NCBI GenBank assembly: GCA_035946955.1
Contig: DASYYE010000319.1
Location: forward strand, 1 to 52,626
Direction: 5' to 3'
Length of the DNA: 52,626 nucleotides
DNA from: DASYYE01 sp035946955
GTDB lineage: Bacteria; Actinomycetota; Actinomycetes; Streptosporangiales; Streptosporangiaceae
The notes under the pieces were generated by a model. That model saw only the letters and a program-made list of their open reading frames with translations. It searched no databases and was not told where the DNA came from. Position numbers and translations under genes: made by a program. The number at the start of each line of letters is the position of its first letter. The stretch's first letter is position 1. This document shows, piece by piece, positions 16,189-24,294 of the stretch.

Positions 16189-18162
16189 TCAGGTGTTGCG
16201 TCCTGTTTTGGTGGCTCGTTCCAGTCGCTGCAAGTGGTTCTGGATGCTGGCGATGACGCGTGAGTGGCGGGCGACTTCGGTGTTCCAGCCGCGTTCGGCG
16301 GCGTCGTCGCGGAGCGCGGTGACGTCGGCGAGCTGGGCTTGGAGCTGGGGTATGAACTCCGGGGCGGTGACGTAGTTGTCGCATTGCTCGCAGATGTTGG
16401 CGTAGGGGCAGGTCTCGGCGGCGAGCTGCCGGGAGCAGTAGCCGTGGGCGACGCGGGTCTTGAGCATCTCGGCGCGCAGCCATTCGACCCGGCCGGGGAT
16501 GAAGGGCTGGCCTGCGGGCGCGATGGTCAGGGTGAGGCGGTCCCGGGCTTTGCTTATCGCCTCTTCGTAGGCGGTGCGGATGGCGGGGGCGGCCAGTGAG
16601 GCGTAGCGCAGGGTCATCTCGGTGGAGACGTGGCCGAGCAGGGCCATCAGGGCCTGCAAAGACATGCCAGCGTTGACCAGGCTTGTCGCATATGTGTGAC
16701 GCAGCTGGTGAGGCGTGGGATGGAGTGCCTGCCCGTCCCGGCCGCGCAGCCCGGCGGCTTTGGCTGCGTCATCGAGCCCGCGGCGCAGCCGGTAGGCGGT
16801 CAGCCGCCTGCCACGTTCGGTGAACAGGAAGTCAGCGGGCCGCCCTAGCCGGGGATGGGGCAGTGCCCGCTGTGGGCCGCGCTGGGCGATCCATTCGTCG
16901 AGGGCGGCCAGTGTTGGGGCGTCGAGTGGCACGGTCCGCTCGGTAGCGAGCTTGCCCAGCGGCACCTTGAGCCAGCTGCCGTGGCTGGCTGAGTCCCAGA
17001 CACAGTCCAGCTCGAGGTCGAGCAGTTCGCCCAAGCGGATGCCGGTGCCGCGGAGCAGGGTCAGCCCGGTGCGGGCGAACGGGTCGGTGAGCTGGGCGAT
17101 GGCAGCTGTCAGATCCCGGTCAGTGTCGGGTGCCAGCGCGCGGGGCAGCGGCTTGTCCAGCCTCGGAACGTCGGTGGGAAACAGCAGCCGCCGTGGCGGG
17201 CGTTCAGCCCAGTCCCACAGGGCCAGCTCGTCGAAGAAGCAGCGCAGGTCGATGACGGTCCGTTTGCTGACCACCGGTGAGACGGGCTGGTCGCGGGCGA
17301 CCCGGCCCCGCCAGGGCCGCTTGTGGTTGTAGGCGAGGAACTCCTCGATGTGAGAGCGGGTGAGCTGGGTGAGGCTGGTCACCTGCGGGTGGGCGGCGGC
17401 CAGGTACTCGCTGAACACGATCAGGCTGTCGGCGCGCAGGTCCACGGTGGCGGCCCGGAGCGTGGCGGCGATGGTGGTCAGGTAGCGCAGCGCGGCCCTG
17501 CGGATAGCGGGCTGGCTGATCTCCTGCGCCCGCTGGGCGATGGTGGCCTTGCCTGGCCTGGCTTGACGTGGGGGTTTCTGGCAGATCCGCAGCTCGTAGC
17601 AGGCCTGGTGGAGGCTGAACATGCGGGCGGAGTTGTGCACCCAGGTGTGGTGGCCCGCGCTGGGCGCCTCCGCCAGTGCCTGGGCGAAGGCGGCGAAGTC
17701 ACCGTCGGTCAGCTGGTCCAAGGTCTTGCCCGTGGTCAGGCAGAGCAGGGCGAGGCCGCCGCGGGAGACATCGCGGGTCCAGTTCGCGCTCCACCCGAAC
17801 CGCTGTGCCACCTCGGCGACCCGCCGCACGTCACCGGGATGGCGGACACGCCACTGCCGGTAAAGGCCGCCGGGGGCTTTGGCGAGCAGTAAATCCAGGT
17901 CAGGGACCAGGTGCCCTTCGGTGAAGCACCAGGTCAGGAACGGCCAGGCCCCGGTGCGCTTGAGGTCGGCCACCCGGGCCGGGGTCGGCCGCTGCATCCA
18001 CGCCCTCAGCTGCGGATGGGTGGCCAGCAGGCGGGCGGCACCGTTGCGCCGGATCCGCCGGGCATCCGGGTTGAGCGGCAGCGCCGCGAGCTCGCCGGCA
18101 TAGCCGGCAAGCAGGTCCGGTGCCCCGTAGCGGCGCAGGGTGACGGCGGCGGGCAGGCTCAC
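16189..18162 (-). CDS. TnpB-like tyrosine recombinase, 657 aa
   Basis: The protein has a long N-terminal region and an SAM-like core-binding domain (about 245-320). The catalytic domain follows: GTGIRLGELLDLELDCV (Arg), VPLGKLATERTVPLD (Lys), HQLRHTYATSL (His-x-x-Arg), ALLGHVSTEMTLRYASL (His and nucleophilic Tyr). The last 130 residues hold a Cys cluster (YCSRQL, TCPYANICEQC) and a helical coiled-coil tail, as in large Tn554-type TnpB proteins. All active residues are present, so it may be functional. Its start overlaps the stop of the upstream recombinase by 4 bp, implying coupled translation and joint action. Confidence 0.9.
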   Translation of the reverse strand: MSLPAAVTLRRYGAPDLLAGYAGELAALPLNPDARRIRRNGAARLLATHPQLRAWMQRPTPARVADLKRTGAWPFLTWCFTEGHLVPDLDLLLAKAPGGLYRQWRVRHPGDVRRVAEVAQRFGWSANWTRDVSRGGLALLCLTTGKTLDQLTDGDFAAFAQALAEAPSAGHHTWVHNSARMFSLHQACYELRICQKPPRQARPGKATIAQRAQEISQPAIRRAALRYLTTIAATLRAATVDLRADSLIVFSEYLAAAHPQVTSLTQLTRSHIEEFLAYNHKRPWRGRVARDQPVSPVVSKRTVIDLRCFFDELALWDWAERPPRRLLFPTDVPRLDKPLPRALAPDTDRDLTAAIAQLTDPFARTGLTLLRGTGIRLGELLDLELDCVWDSASHGSWLKVPLGKLATERTVPLDAPTLAALDEWIAQRGPQRALPHPRLGRPADFLFTERGRRLTAYRLRRGLDDAAKAAGLRGRDGQALHPTPHQLRHTYATSLVNAGMSLQALMALLGHVSTEMTLRYASLAAPAIRTAYEEAISKARDRLTLTIAPAGQPFIPGRVEWLRAEMLKTRVAHGYCSRQLAAETCPYANICEQCDNYVTAPEFIPQLQAQLADVTALRDDAAERGWNTEVARHSRVIASIQNHLQRLERATKTGRNT

Positions 18163-19229
18163 CGGGCCGCTGCCCTCGCCCGCGCGTACTCAGCCGCGAG
18201 CTTCTCTGGGGACAGGTGCACGTAGGCAGCCGTGGTTTCTGGGTTGGCGTGGCCCATCAGTTCCCGCAGCGCCAGCAGGTCGATACCGGCTGAGGCGAGT
18301 TCGGTGCCGTAGGTGTGGCGCAGCCGGTGCGGCCGCACCCGCAGGGCCCCCGAAGTCAGCCGGTGGGTGCGGAAGATCCGCCGCAGCCCGGCCTCGGTCA
18401 GCGGCTGCCCGGCGGTCGGGCCGCGCAGCACCACGAAGCACTCCGCCGCACGGCAGCCGGGGGGGCGCTCCTCGCGCAGGTAGGCGGCCAGTTCGGTGAA
18501 GAACGCTCCGTCCACCGGGACGACGCGTTCCTTGCCGCCCTTGCCCATCACCCGCACCCGGCGCAGGCCCATGTCCACATCGGCCAGCCGCAGCGAGCGG
18601 GCCTCGGCGGCGCGCAGCCCGCCCAGCAGCATCAGCAAGGTGATCGCCCGGTCCCGGAAAGTCCGCAGGTCCGCGACGAACGCCGCGACATCCACCGGCT
18701 CCAGCGCCTCCGGCAGCCGCCGCGGCTGGCGCACCAGCCGCCCACCGCTGCGGGGCCGGCCCGGGCCAATATGCCCGAGCAGGCCACGACGGCTGGCGCG
18801 CAGCCCGCTGGACCGCCGCCCGGCGGGCACCGGGTTCTCCGCCCGCACCCCCGTCATCACCGCGAACTCGAACAGCCCACGGACCGCGGCGATCCGCCGG
18901 TTCATCGTCGCCGGTGCAGCGCCGCGAGCGGCACCAAGCCGGACAACAAGCTGGCCGGCCGTGCCAGCCGGGCGCTGCTGCCAGTCCAGATAGTCGAACA
19001 AGTCCATCGCCACGACATCAGCCAGCCCAGCGCCCCGCCCAGCCAGGAACCGCAGGAAGTTCAGCAGGTCATAGGCATAAGCCCGGCCTGTGGCCGGTGA
19101 AAACGCCCGCGATCGCAGATGCGCCAGGAACTGGTTGACCAGCTCACCATCCGCGCCGCACCCCTCGACACGGTGACCATCGCTGGACAGCACGACACGC
19201 TGACCCATCGCCCCTCCCCCCAGGGACAC
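18159..19229 (-). CDS. TnpA-like tyrosine recombinase, 356 aa
   Basis: The N-terminal core-binding domain (about 25-140) contains NQFLAHLRSRAFSPATGRAY. The catalytic domain has GGLRAAEARSL (Arg), MGKGGKERVVPVD (Lys), PHRLRHTYGTEL (His-x-x-Arg), LMGHANPETTAAYVHL (His, Tyr). The set is complete. It is the promoter-proximal member of the two-gene operon, starting 72 bp inside the right terminal repeat. In Tn554 both recombinases are needed for circularisation and insertion. The same division of labour is inferred here. Confidence 0.9.
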   Translation of the reverse strand: MSLGGGAMGQRVVLSSDGHRVEGCGADGELVNQFLAHLRSRAFSPATGRAYAYDLLNFLRFLAGRGAGLADVVAMDLFDYLDWQQRPAGTAGQLVVRLGAARGAAPATMNRRIAAVRGLFEFAVMTGVRAENPVPAGRRSSGLRASRRGLLGHIGPGRPRSGGRLVRQPRRLPEALEPVDVAAFVADLRTFRDRAITLLMLLGGLRAAEARSLRLADVDMGLRRVRVMGKGGKERVVPVDGAFFTELAAYLREERPPGCRAAECFVVLRGPTAGQPLTEAGLRRIFRTHRLTSGALRVRPHRLRHTYGTELASAGIDLLALRELMGHANPETTAAYVHLSPEKLAAEYARARAAAR

Positions 19230-19300
19230 CTAGCCCGAGTCTGGCCCCCGCCCCCCACCTGGCCGCGGAACCTCAGGCCGCCCGGGCGTGTCGCCGGGCT

Positions 19301-19313
19301 GAGGGCCGGTTAA
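19301..19313 (-). repeat. Right terminal repeat of the recombinase element
   Basis: Read on the minus strand it starts TTAACCGGCC. It matches 16166-16178 at 12 of 13 positions. It abuts the IS630-type transposase codons for WLNQ with 7 bp in between. Confidence 0.65.
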
Positions 19314-19317
19314 CAGG

Positions 19318-20256
19318 GACCTGGTTCAGCCAGGAGGCGTGGACGGGCAGGTGGACCATCTGCGCGTTGGGATAGGCGCTGGCCAGGCGGTCAGCGGCGG
19401 CCCAGTTGCGGTGTGAGGCGCCGTTGCCGGCCACCCAGAAGACCCGCCTCGCTGAGGCGTACGGCTCGGTCTTCATGATCTCGTCCACCAGCGCGGTGAA
19501 TGGCTTTATCCCGGTGGAGGGCTCGCACCGGCCCATGACCTGTGCGCGGTGGGCGTCGTAGGCGGCCAGGTAGGCGAGGGTGCCGAAGCGGTGGTACTCG
19601 CTCTCGGTGCGCATCGCCCGCTGGGGGCCGGGCGGGAGCGGGAGGTGCAGGCGCATGCGGGCCTGGACGCCGGGCTTCTCGTCGGCGCTGAGCACGTACT
19701 CGTCGGCGCCGAGCGGCTGGCCGTCCCATTCCCGCTGGTACAGGTCGAGGACGCGTCCGGCCCTGAGGGCGAAGCGCGGGTCGCGGGGGAAGATCCACGA
19801 CCGGTGCTGCCAGGGCCTGATCGCGTCGCCGGCCAGCCAGCGGCGGACGGTGGACGCCGAGGGCGCGGGCGTGATGCCGCTGGCGGCCGCACGGCGGGCC
19901 AGCTCGGGGCTGCTCCACCGGGCCAGCGGCGTCCCGCTGGCGGCGGGCAGCTCGCAGGCCAGGGCCTTCACCCCGGCCACGACCGCCGCGGGGAACGTGC
20001 GGGGCCGGCCCGGCCGCGGGGCGTCCGCCAGCCCTTCCAGGCCCTTCTCGCAGTACCGTCGCCGCCACTTGCGGGCGGTGTCCTCGCAGGTGCCCAGCCG
20101 GGCGGCGATCGCGCAGTTCGCCGCGCCACCCGCGGCCAGCAGCACGATCCGCGCCCGCAGCACCATCCGGTGCGGCGCCGTGGCACGCCGCGACAGCGAC
20201 TCCAGCTCCGCGCGGTCAGCACCGCCCAGGCAGACGACATAAGGACTGAAGGGCAC
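19318..20256 (-). pseudogene. IS630-type transposase, N-terminal half
   Basis: The GTG at 20256 follows GAGAGGAGG. About 313 residues of an IS630-family transposase are present: an N-terminal HTH (ANCAIAARLGTCEDTARKWRRRY, then GLADAPRPGRPR) and a DDE domain with the first Asp in LSADEKPG. The second motif reads VFWVAGNGASHR, where the family has D-N-G. Gly thus replaces the catalytic Asp (codon 19426-19428). The match ends at HASWLNQV. After the Tn554-like junction the frame continues for about 15 foreign residues (PVNRPSARRHARAA) to a stop at 19273. The protein is therefore inactive on two counts. Confidence 0.85.
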
Positions 20257-20352
20257 GGCCCTCCTCTCCCCGACGGGGCCCGGACGCGCCGGGATGCCAG
20301 GCAGCAGTAACGCAGCCGGCCCGGCAGGCATGCCGGCAGGCATGATGGCCAC

Positions 20353-20706
20353 ATGGCCAAGCCACCTGAGTCGACCAAGACCTCGCTCCGCCAGAAGCTC
20401 ACGGGCCGGGCCAGCCAGCGATGGCCCCAGCTGGCCGGCATCACCGTGCGCTGGCACGGCGAGTTCGCCTACGTCGCCGGCCAGCTCCCCGACGGCACCA
20501 CACTGCCCCTGATGCGGCTCCGCTACACCGGATCCGCCACCACCTGGGGATTTGCCATCTACCGCGCCAGCCACGACGACTACGACAAGTCAATCCTGCC
20601 CACCGGCTACCCAGCCGGCACTCCCCAGGAAGCACTCGACTGCGCCTGCGGCCTCTACCTCAACGACACCACAGCCTGGCTCCACCAGCTACCCCCGACG
20701 AATTAA
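20353..20706 (+). CDS. IS630-associated passenger protein, 117 aa
   Basis: The 117-residue protein (start MAKPPESTKTSLRQKL) diverges from the transposase across 96 bp and ends inside the right terminal inverted repeat, so it moves with the element. Motifs include RWPQLAGITVRWHGEFAYV, then TTLPLMRLRYTGSATTWGFA and GTPQEALDCACGLYL. I recall close relatives next to IS630-type transposases in other actinomycetes, but no function is known. It is intact and lacks signal peptide or membrane segments. A role in regulating the transposase is possible but unproven. Confidence 0.7.
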   Translation: MAKPPESTKTSLRQKLTGRASQRWPQLAGITVRWHGEFAYVAGQLPDGTTLPLMRLRYTGSATTWGFAIYRASHDDYDKSILPTGYPAGTPQEALDCACGLYLNDTTAWLHQLPPTN

Positions 20707-20719
20707 CGGCCGCGACCAC
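20691..20719 (-). repeat. Right terminal inverted repeat of the IS630-type element
   Basis: These 29 bp are a perfect inverted copy of 15923-15951. The repeat contains the last codons and stop of the passenger gene. Confidence 0.9.
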
Positions 20720-20721
20720 TA

Positions 20722-21257
20722 GGGGTGCTGGCCCAGGTTCCGGATACCCGTAAGCGCCGGGGCGCCGGTACACGCTGGTGTTCATGCTCGCGGTCGCGGT
20801 GGCATGCGTGCTGGCCGGGGCGAGGAGCTTCCGGGAAATCGGCGATCACGCCGGGGACCTGCCGCAAGAGGTGCTGGTCCGACTCGGCGGCCCCCTGGCT
20901 CCGCTGCGCAGGCGGATCACCGCGCCGAGTGAGAAGCGGCTCCGCACCCTGATCCAGAACCTGGACGCGGGGAAACTCGATGCGCTTATCGGCGGCTCGC
21001 TGCGGGAACTAGCGGACGCGGGCCGGTTGGAGAACCTGCTGACCGCGATCGCCATCGACGGGAAAAGGCTGCGCGGCATCGGCGACGGACAGCAGGTCAA
21101 ACTGTTCGCCGCGATGCTCCTCGAGGAGAAGGTGATCATCTCCCAGCACGCCATCCCCGAGGACACCAACGAGATCACCCAGGTCAGGGGACTGCTGGAC
21201 CCGGTCGACCTCAACAACGCCGTAGTCACCGGGGACGCCGCGCACACGGACACCTGA
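20722..21257 (+). pseudogene. ISAs1-family transposase, 3' segment, frameshifted and truncated
   Basis: This continues the gene begun at 15845. GVLAQVPDTRKRRG is read in one frame until about 20765. One missing base then moves the reading frame, which continues FMLAVAVACVLAGARSFREI and on through the ISAs1-type DDE fold, with the first Asp in IAIDGKRLRG. The second Asp region (VVTGDAAHTDT) ends at a stop at 21257. Roughly the C-terminal half is missing. The gene was thus damaged by a frameshift, a 3' deletion and the IS630-type insertion. Confidence 0.8.
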
Positions 21258-21360
21258 CCTGTGGTGACCTTGGGTCACCGGCGGGCTGCCGCCCGCGCGT
21301 TACCCCGGGTCATCGCCGCACCCGGTGCCGGCATCAGGAGCACTGACCCCAGGCGCCAGG

Positions 21361-22218
21361 TCAATCGCGGGCGTGCAGGGCTTCCTGGACGGCGGACAGT
21401 ATCGCTCCGCCGGCGAGGCCGAGCAGAGCCCCGGCGAAGAACGTCTTGTTGTCGTCGCTCGCCAGGCGGGCGTGGTCGATGCCAACTGCCGACCGCGGTA
21501 CCGTCTCGCCGTTGGTCACAGCCTCCTGCCATACGACGGTGGATTTGCTGGCAAAAAAGGCCGGGTAGGAGGACCAGTCATAGCTGCTGGCCGATGGGAA
21601 GTGGTATGCGGCAAACAAGTCTGGTGTGCCGGTGCTGTGGTAGAAGATTTCCGGGATTGCAGCCGATGCGTTGACGCCGTTGAAGGTCACGCCGAAGCTG
21701 TGGGACTTCACAAAGAAATCAGCAGTTGCGGTCTTGCCAGACCCGAAGGCCACCGACTTGGTCCAATAGAATGTTGCGCCCAAAACTTTGCAGGCCGGAT
21801 GAGCGCAATCCCGGAACACGACCCCGGGTGGCAGGAACATGGCCAGGTTCGCGGTCCGCGAAGCGACTGGGAGGGTCAGCGGGTTCGCCAGCCCAACCGA
21901 GATCTGCACCTCGGCTGTGCCTGAAGAAACCTGGGTGACGTCATAGAGGATGTTTTCTATCGGGAACCTCGTCGTGACCCCCACATGGGAAGAAGCGGGA
22001 GCCAGGAGTTCAGTCGTTGACGGATACAGCACCAGGGCGAACAAGAACAGCGCCAGGCCCAGAACGGCCAGAACGACAGGCGTCAAGATCTTCTTCTGCC
22101 AGAATCGCTTATCCGCAGCGGGCGCCGGGTTGGCTCGGGGGTGCTGGAGCGCATGGGATTCAGCGTCATCAGCACCTCCAGACGCTGCCGTCTGGCCGGG
22201 AAGAGGCTCTCCATCCAT
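21361..22218 (-). CDS. Membrane protein with large extracytoplasmic domain, unknown function
   Basis: The 285-residue protein has a hydrophilic N-terminus, a transmembrane segment near residues 45-65 (ILTPVVLAVLGLALFLFALVLY), an extracytoplasmic beta-rich domain of about 170 residues with one Cys pair (DCAHPACK), and a second hydrophobic stretch near the C-terminus (FFAGALLGLAGGAILSAV). I recognise no family. The double-anchored layout suggests a surface sensor or scaffold. The nearest neighbours are IS remnants, so context gives no help. Confidence 0.6.
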   Translation of the reverse strand: MDGEPLPGQTAASGGADDAESHALQHPRANPAPAADKRFWQKKILTPVVLAVLGLALFLFALVLYPSTTELLAPASSHVGVTTRFPIENILYDVTQVSSGTAEVQISVGLANPLTLPVASRTANLAMFLPPGVVFRDCAHPACKVLGATFYWTKSVAFGSGKTATADFFVKSHSFGVTFNGVNASAAIPEIFYHSTGTPDLFAAYHFPSASSYDWSSYPAFFASKSTVVWQEAVTNGETVPRSAVGIDHARLASDDNKTFFAGALLGLAGGAILSAVQEALHARD

Positions 22219-22678
22219 CGCGCACCTCCTGGCGGATGGATGCCTGGCGTCCGAATACCTGAATCTACTATGCCCGCAAAAGCCCTACAACGGATCCTCC
22301 GCCAGTGGCTACCTTTGCACATCCTGGATGGCTGATCCGGTAGTCGAGGTCCTCAATATCGCCCAGCGCGTCGCGCAGCCGAGCCTCGAACACCTCACGT
22401 GTCGGCGGTGACCACGGATGCTGGCCGACTGTGCGGGCTCGGCAGGGCCTCTGCGTCACCAGGGCCTGCCTGACAGTCCTTTGCGGTCCGTGGGTGGTGT
22501 GCCATGTATGCATGCTCCCACCGCGGTCGGGCCATGCCAGCATCACCACCGCGATCCGCGGCAACGCGCGCGACCTGTCAACGGCCATCGGGAAATCCGG
22601 CTAGGTGGCCTTGGTTTCTCCGGGCTGGCGGCCACCAGTTTTCCAGGCTGGTGGCCGGCCGTTCTCCCGGCGGGAGGG
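22219..22678. other. No confident gene
   Basis: A minus-strand frame at 22268-22588 contains a helix-like segment (REVFEARLRDALGDIEDLDYRI) that could be the end of a former gene, but it has no family match and no good start. I see no other coding signal. Confidence 0.4.
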
Positions 22679-22828
22679 TTAGGTAGTCAGCGGGATCACT
22701 CCCTTTCCGGTGAGTGCCTCGGCGCGCCGGTGTGAGTCACCTTTGGTCAGGACGAGGTGGGCGTGGTGCAGCAGCCTGTTGTCCACGGTGGCGGTCGCGA
22801 GGGTCTTCGGCATGATGGTGTCGAATCC
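22679..22828 (-). pseudogene. istB: IS21-type IstB helper ATPase, C-terminal remnant
   Basis: A minus-strand frame ending in TAA at 22679 reads FDTIMPKTLATATVDNRLLH, then HAHLVLTKGDSHRRAEALTG. This is the C-terminal signature of actinomycete IstB proteins (catalytic AAA+ part absent, then DRLLHHAHVV and GDS). About 50 residues survive. It is a relic of an IS21-type insertion sequence, and its istA partner is not visible here. Confidence 0.65.
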
Positions 22829-22869
22829 GTCTGGGGCTCGCACATGTTGATCTTGGAGGATTCCGGCTG

Positions 22870-23349
22870 GTGCCTGGGATATCCGATGCCCACCCTTACG
22901 AGGCGCTGTTGGGTATCCTCGCCCTGCTGCACGGCGCCTCCAGTAGCGAGGTCCGCCGCCTGGACGTCAGTCACGTTGACATCGGCGGCCGGACACGGTC
23001 CGGTTCGGCAGCGCCCGCACCTGGTACCGCTGGACCCGGCCAGCTGGCAGGTGCTGCAGCGCTGCTTGGCCCACCGCGACGGCTAGCGCACCGCCAACCC
23101 GCACGTGATTGTTACCAAGGGCACCAAGGCCGGGCGGGCAACTGCGTCGGTGGCCTATATGAACCATGTCCTGGACCCCAGCGGTGTCTCGCCCCGGATG
23201 CTCCGCTGCGCCCACCTGGCCGACCTGGTCAACACCATGGATCTCAAGCTCGTCGCCGCCGCGTTCGGCATGAACCCCGAGGGGTCATGATCTACCTCGC
23301 CGATCACGTCAGCGAGCAATACCTCCCGCGAAAGGCAGGACAGCCGTGA
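22870..23349 (+). pseudogene. Tyrosine-type integrase, multiply frameshifted
   Basis: Pieces of one integrase appear in successive frames. HPYEALLGILALLHGASSSEVRRLDV comes first (the Arg of the catalytic motif in SSSEVRRL). A second frame from 23105 reads VTKGTKAGRATASVAYMNHVLDPSG, then NTMDLKLVAAAFGMNPEG. A third frame finishes MIYLADHVSEQYL. At least two frameshifts separate the pieces. The C-terminal half resembles actinomycete integrases of the type MDPKLVAAAFGMDPEGVMIYLADHV. It cannot make a working recombinase. Confidence 0.65.
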
Positions 23350-23804
23350 CGGAAACCAGACAGCCAGGCAAGTCAGACCCCTGGCAGGAGCCGGACCCGC
23401 CGCTTGCCCTCGCCGTGAGGCAGATGCACTGGTACGGACGCCAGCGTGACCGGTCACGACGCCTACTTCTGATCGACGAGATCTTGGTCCTGCTCGTGAC
23501 CGCCGCCACCACGGTCACGGCCGCGCTGGGCGCCAGGCCCGCGGTGACTGCCTCATTGGCGGCCACTTCACTGGTCCTAGCCGGACTCCGCAAGATCTTC
23601 GACTGGCAATACGACTGGATAGCGTTCGCTGGCGCCTGGGCAGAACTGAAGACCGCAGTTGATGACTACCGGCTCCTGCCGGAAGAGCAGAGGGATGAAA
23701 AGGCTGGAAGACGCCTGGTCGCCAAGATAAACGAGGTGATTAACGCCGACACGGGCCGATGGGCTGCCCGCCGCCGAGGCCTCGCCGCCAACGCGAATGA
23801 ATAG
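23346..23804 (+). CDS. DUF4231/SLATT-like membrane protein
   Basis: The GTG at 23346 overlaps the end of the integrase remnant by 4 bp. The 152-residue protein has a charged N-terminus (WYGRQRDRSRRL), two membrane helices (near 43-62, EILVLLVTAATTVTAALG, and 66-85, AVTASLAATSLVLAGL) and then a helical tail (WAELKTAVDDYRLLPEEQR). This is the arrangement of SLATT/DUF4231 proteins, small two-helix membrane proteins predicted to form pores. They are often associated with nucleotide-second-messenger or conflict systems. No sensor gene is obviously linked, so its trigger is unknown. Confidence 0.7.
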   Translation: MTETRQPGKSDPWQEPDPPLALAVRQMHWYGRQRDRSRRLLLIDEILVLLVTAATTVTAALGARPAVTASLAATSLVLAGLRKIFDWQYDWIAFAGAWAELKTAVDDYRLLPEEQRDEKAGRRLVAKINEVINADTGRWAARRRGLAANANE

Positions 23805-23956
23805 TCAGCCGCCTGAGACGACGCCAATCCGCGGCCGAGGGCCTTCCGCTTACTGTCGGTGTACCTGGCGACCTCGGTGATCGCGAGCGGCACGGCGACC
23901 TGTGCTGACCAGCAACGACCGCCTGTGCTCCTCGCTTTCGTGGCTCACCGTGTCCC

Positions 23957-24184
23957 TCATTCGGTCTCGAGGCAGGTCTTGCAGACCCACCCGCTGGGGC
24001 TGCCCGGGCCGGTCCGGCAGGTGTGGCGTTCCTCGCAGCACCAGCACCGCTGGCTGCACCGCCACACCACGGGTTCCGGCGGCCGCCCGGTGGGCTCGCT
24101 GGCCTGGGGCGGCAGCCGGCGCGCGGCCAGGACCGCCTGGACGCTGGCGTCTCGTTCCGCGATGCGGGCGGCGCAGTCCTCCAT
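23957..24184 (-). CDS. Small Cys-rich zinc-ribbon-like protein
   Basis: From the ATG at 24184 the protein has 75 residues. Its C-terminal half is rich in cysteine: CSQRCWCCEERHTC, then GWVCKTCLETE, which can supply one or two zinc sites. The N-terminal half is helical (EDCAARIAERDASVQAVLAA). An upstream extension to 24256 is open but has no clear ribosome binding site. I recognise no named family. It lies between a SLATT-like gene and the STAND regulator, on the regulator's strand, 110 bp beyond its stop. Confidence 0.5.
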   Translation of the reverse strand: MEDCAARIAERDASVQAVLAARRLPPQASEPTGRPPEPVVWRCSQRCWCCEERHTCRTGPGSPSGWVCKTCLETE

Positions 24185-24294
24185 CGCCACCCCGGGCTCG
24201 CGCTTGACGCAGTGATCTCTGGTCAGGGATGGGTGGATGCTGGTTGGCTGTGGCAAGTAGAACGGTCACTGAGCCATTCCGTGCAAGCTACTGA

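Larger units (their letters stand above)
16166..19313. mobile_element. Tn554-like element with two tyrosine recombinases
   Basis: The 3.15-kb segment splits the IS630-type transposase gene. Its ends carry 13-bp inverted repeats (16166-16178 and 19301-19313, 12 of 13 matching, consensus TTAACCGGCYCTC). Inside are only two overlapping minus-strand recombinase genes of 356 and 657 residues, close to the TnpA (361) and TnpB (630) of Tn554. A TnpC-like gene and cargo are absent. A minimal, self-contained recombinase element is the simplest reading. Confidence 0.75.
15923..20719. mobile_element. IS630-type element, itself interrupted
   Basis: The element is bounded by perfect 29-bp terminal inverted repeats (15923-15951 and 20691-20719) and flanked by TA on both sides (15921-15922 and 20720-20721). 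The flanks read CTAG. IS630 elements are known to insert at TA, preferably within CTAG, and duplicate the TA. Removing the element restores the ISAs1 reading frame. It carries a minus-strand transposase in two halves (19318-20256 and 15951-16166), a divergent passenger gene (20353-20706) and a 3.15-kb Tn554-like insertion. Without that insertion the element would be about 1.65 kb. Confidence 0.85.

Noticed and set aside
15923..20719. A single intact transposon carrying transposase plus recombinases
   Set aside because: The transposase is split at its catalytic motif, and the inner segment has its own terminal repeats, so two separate insertions explain the structure better.
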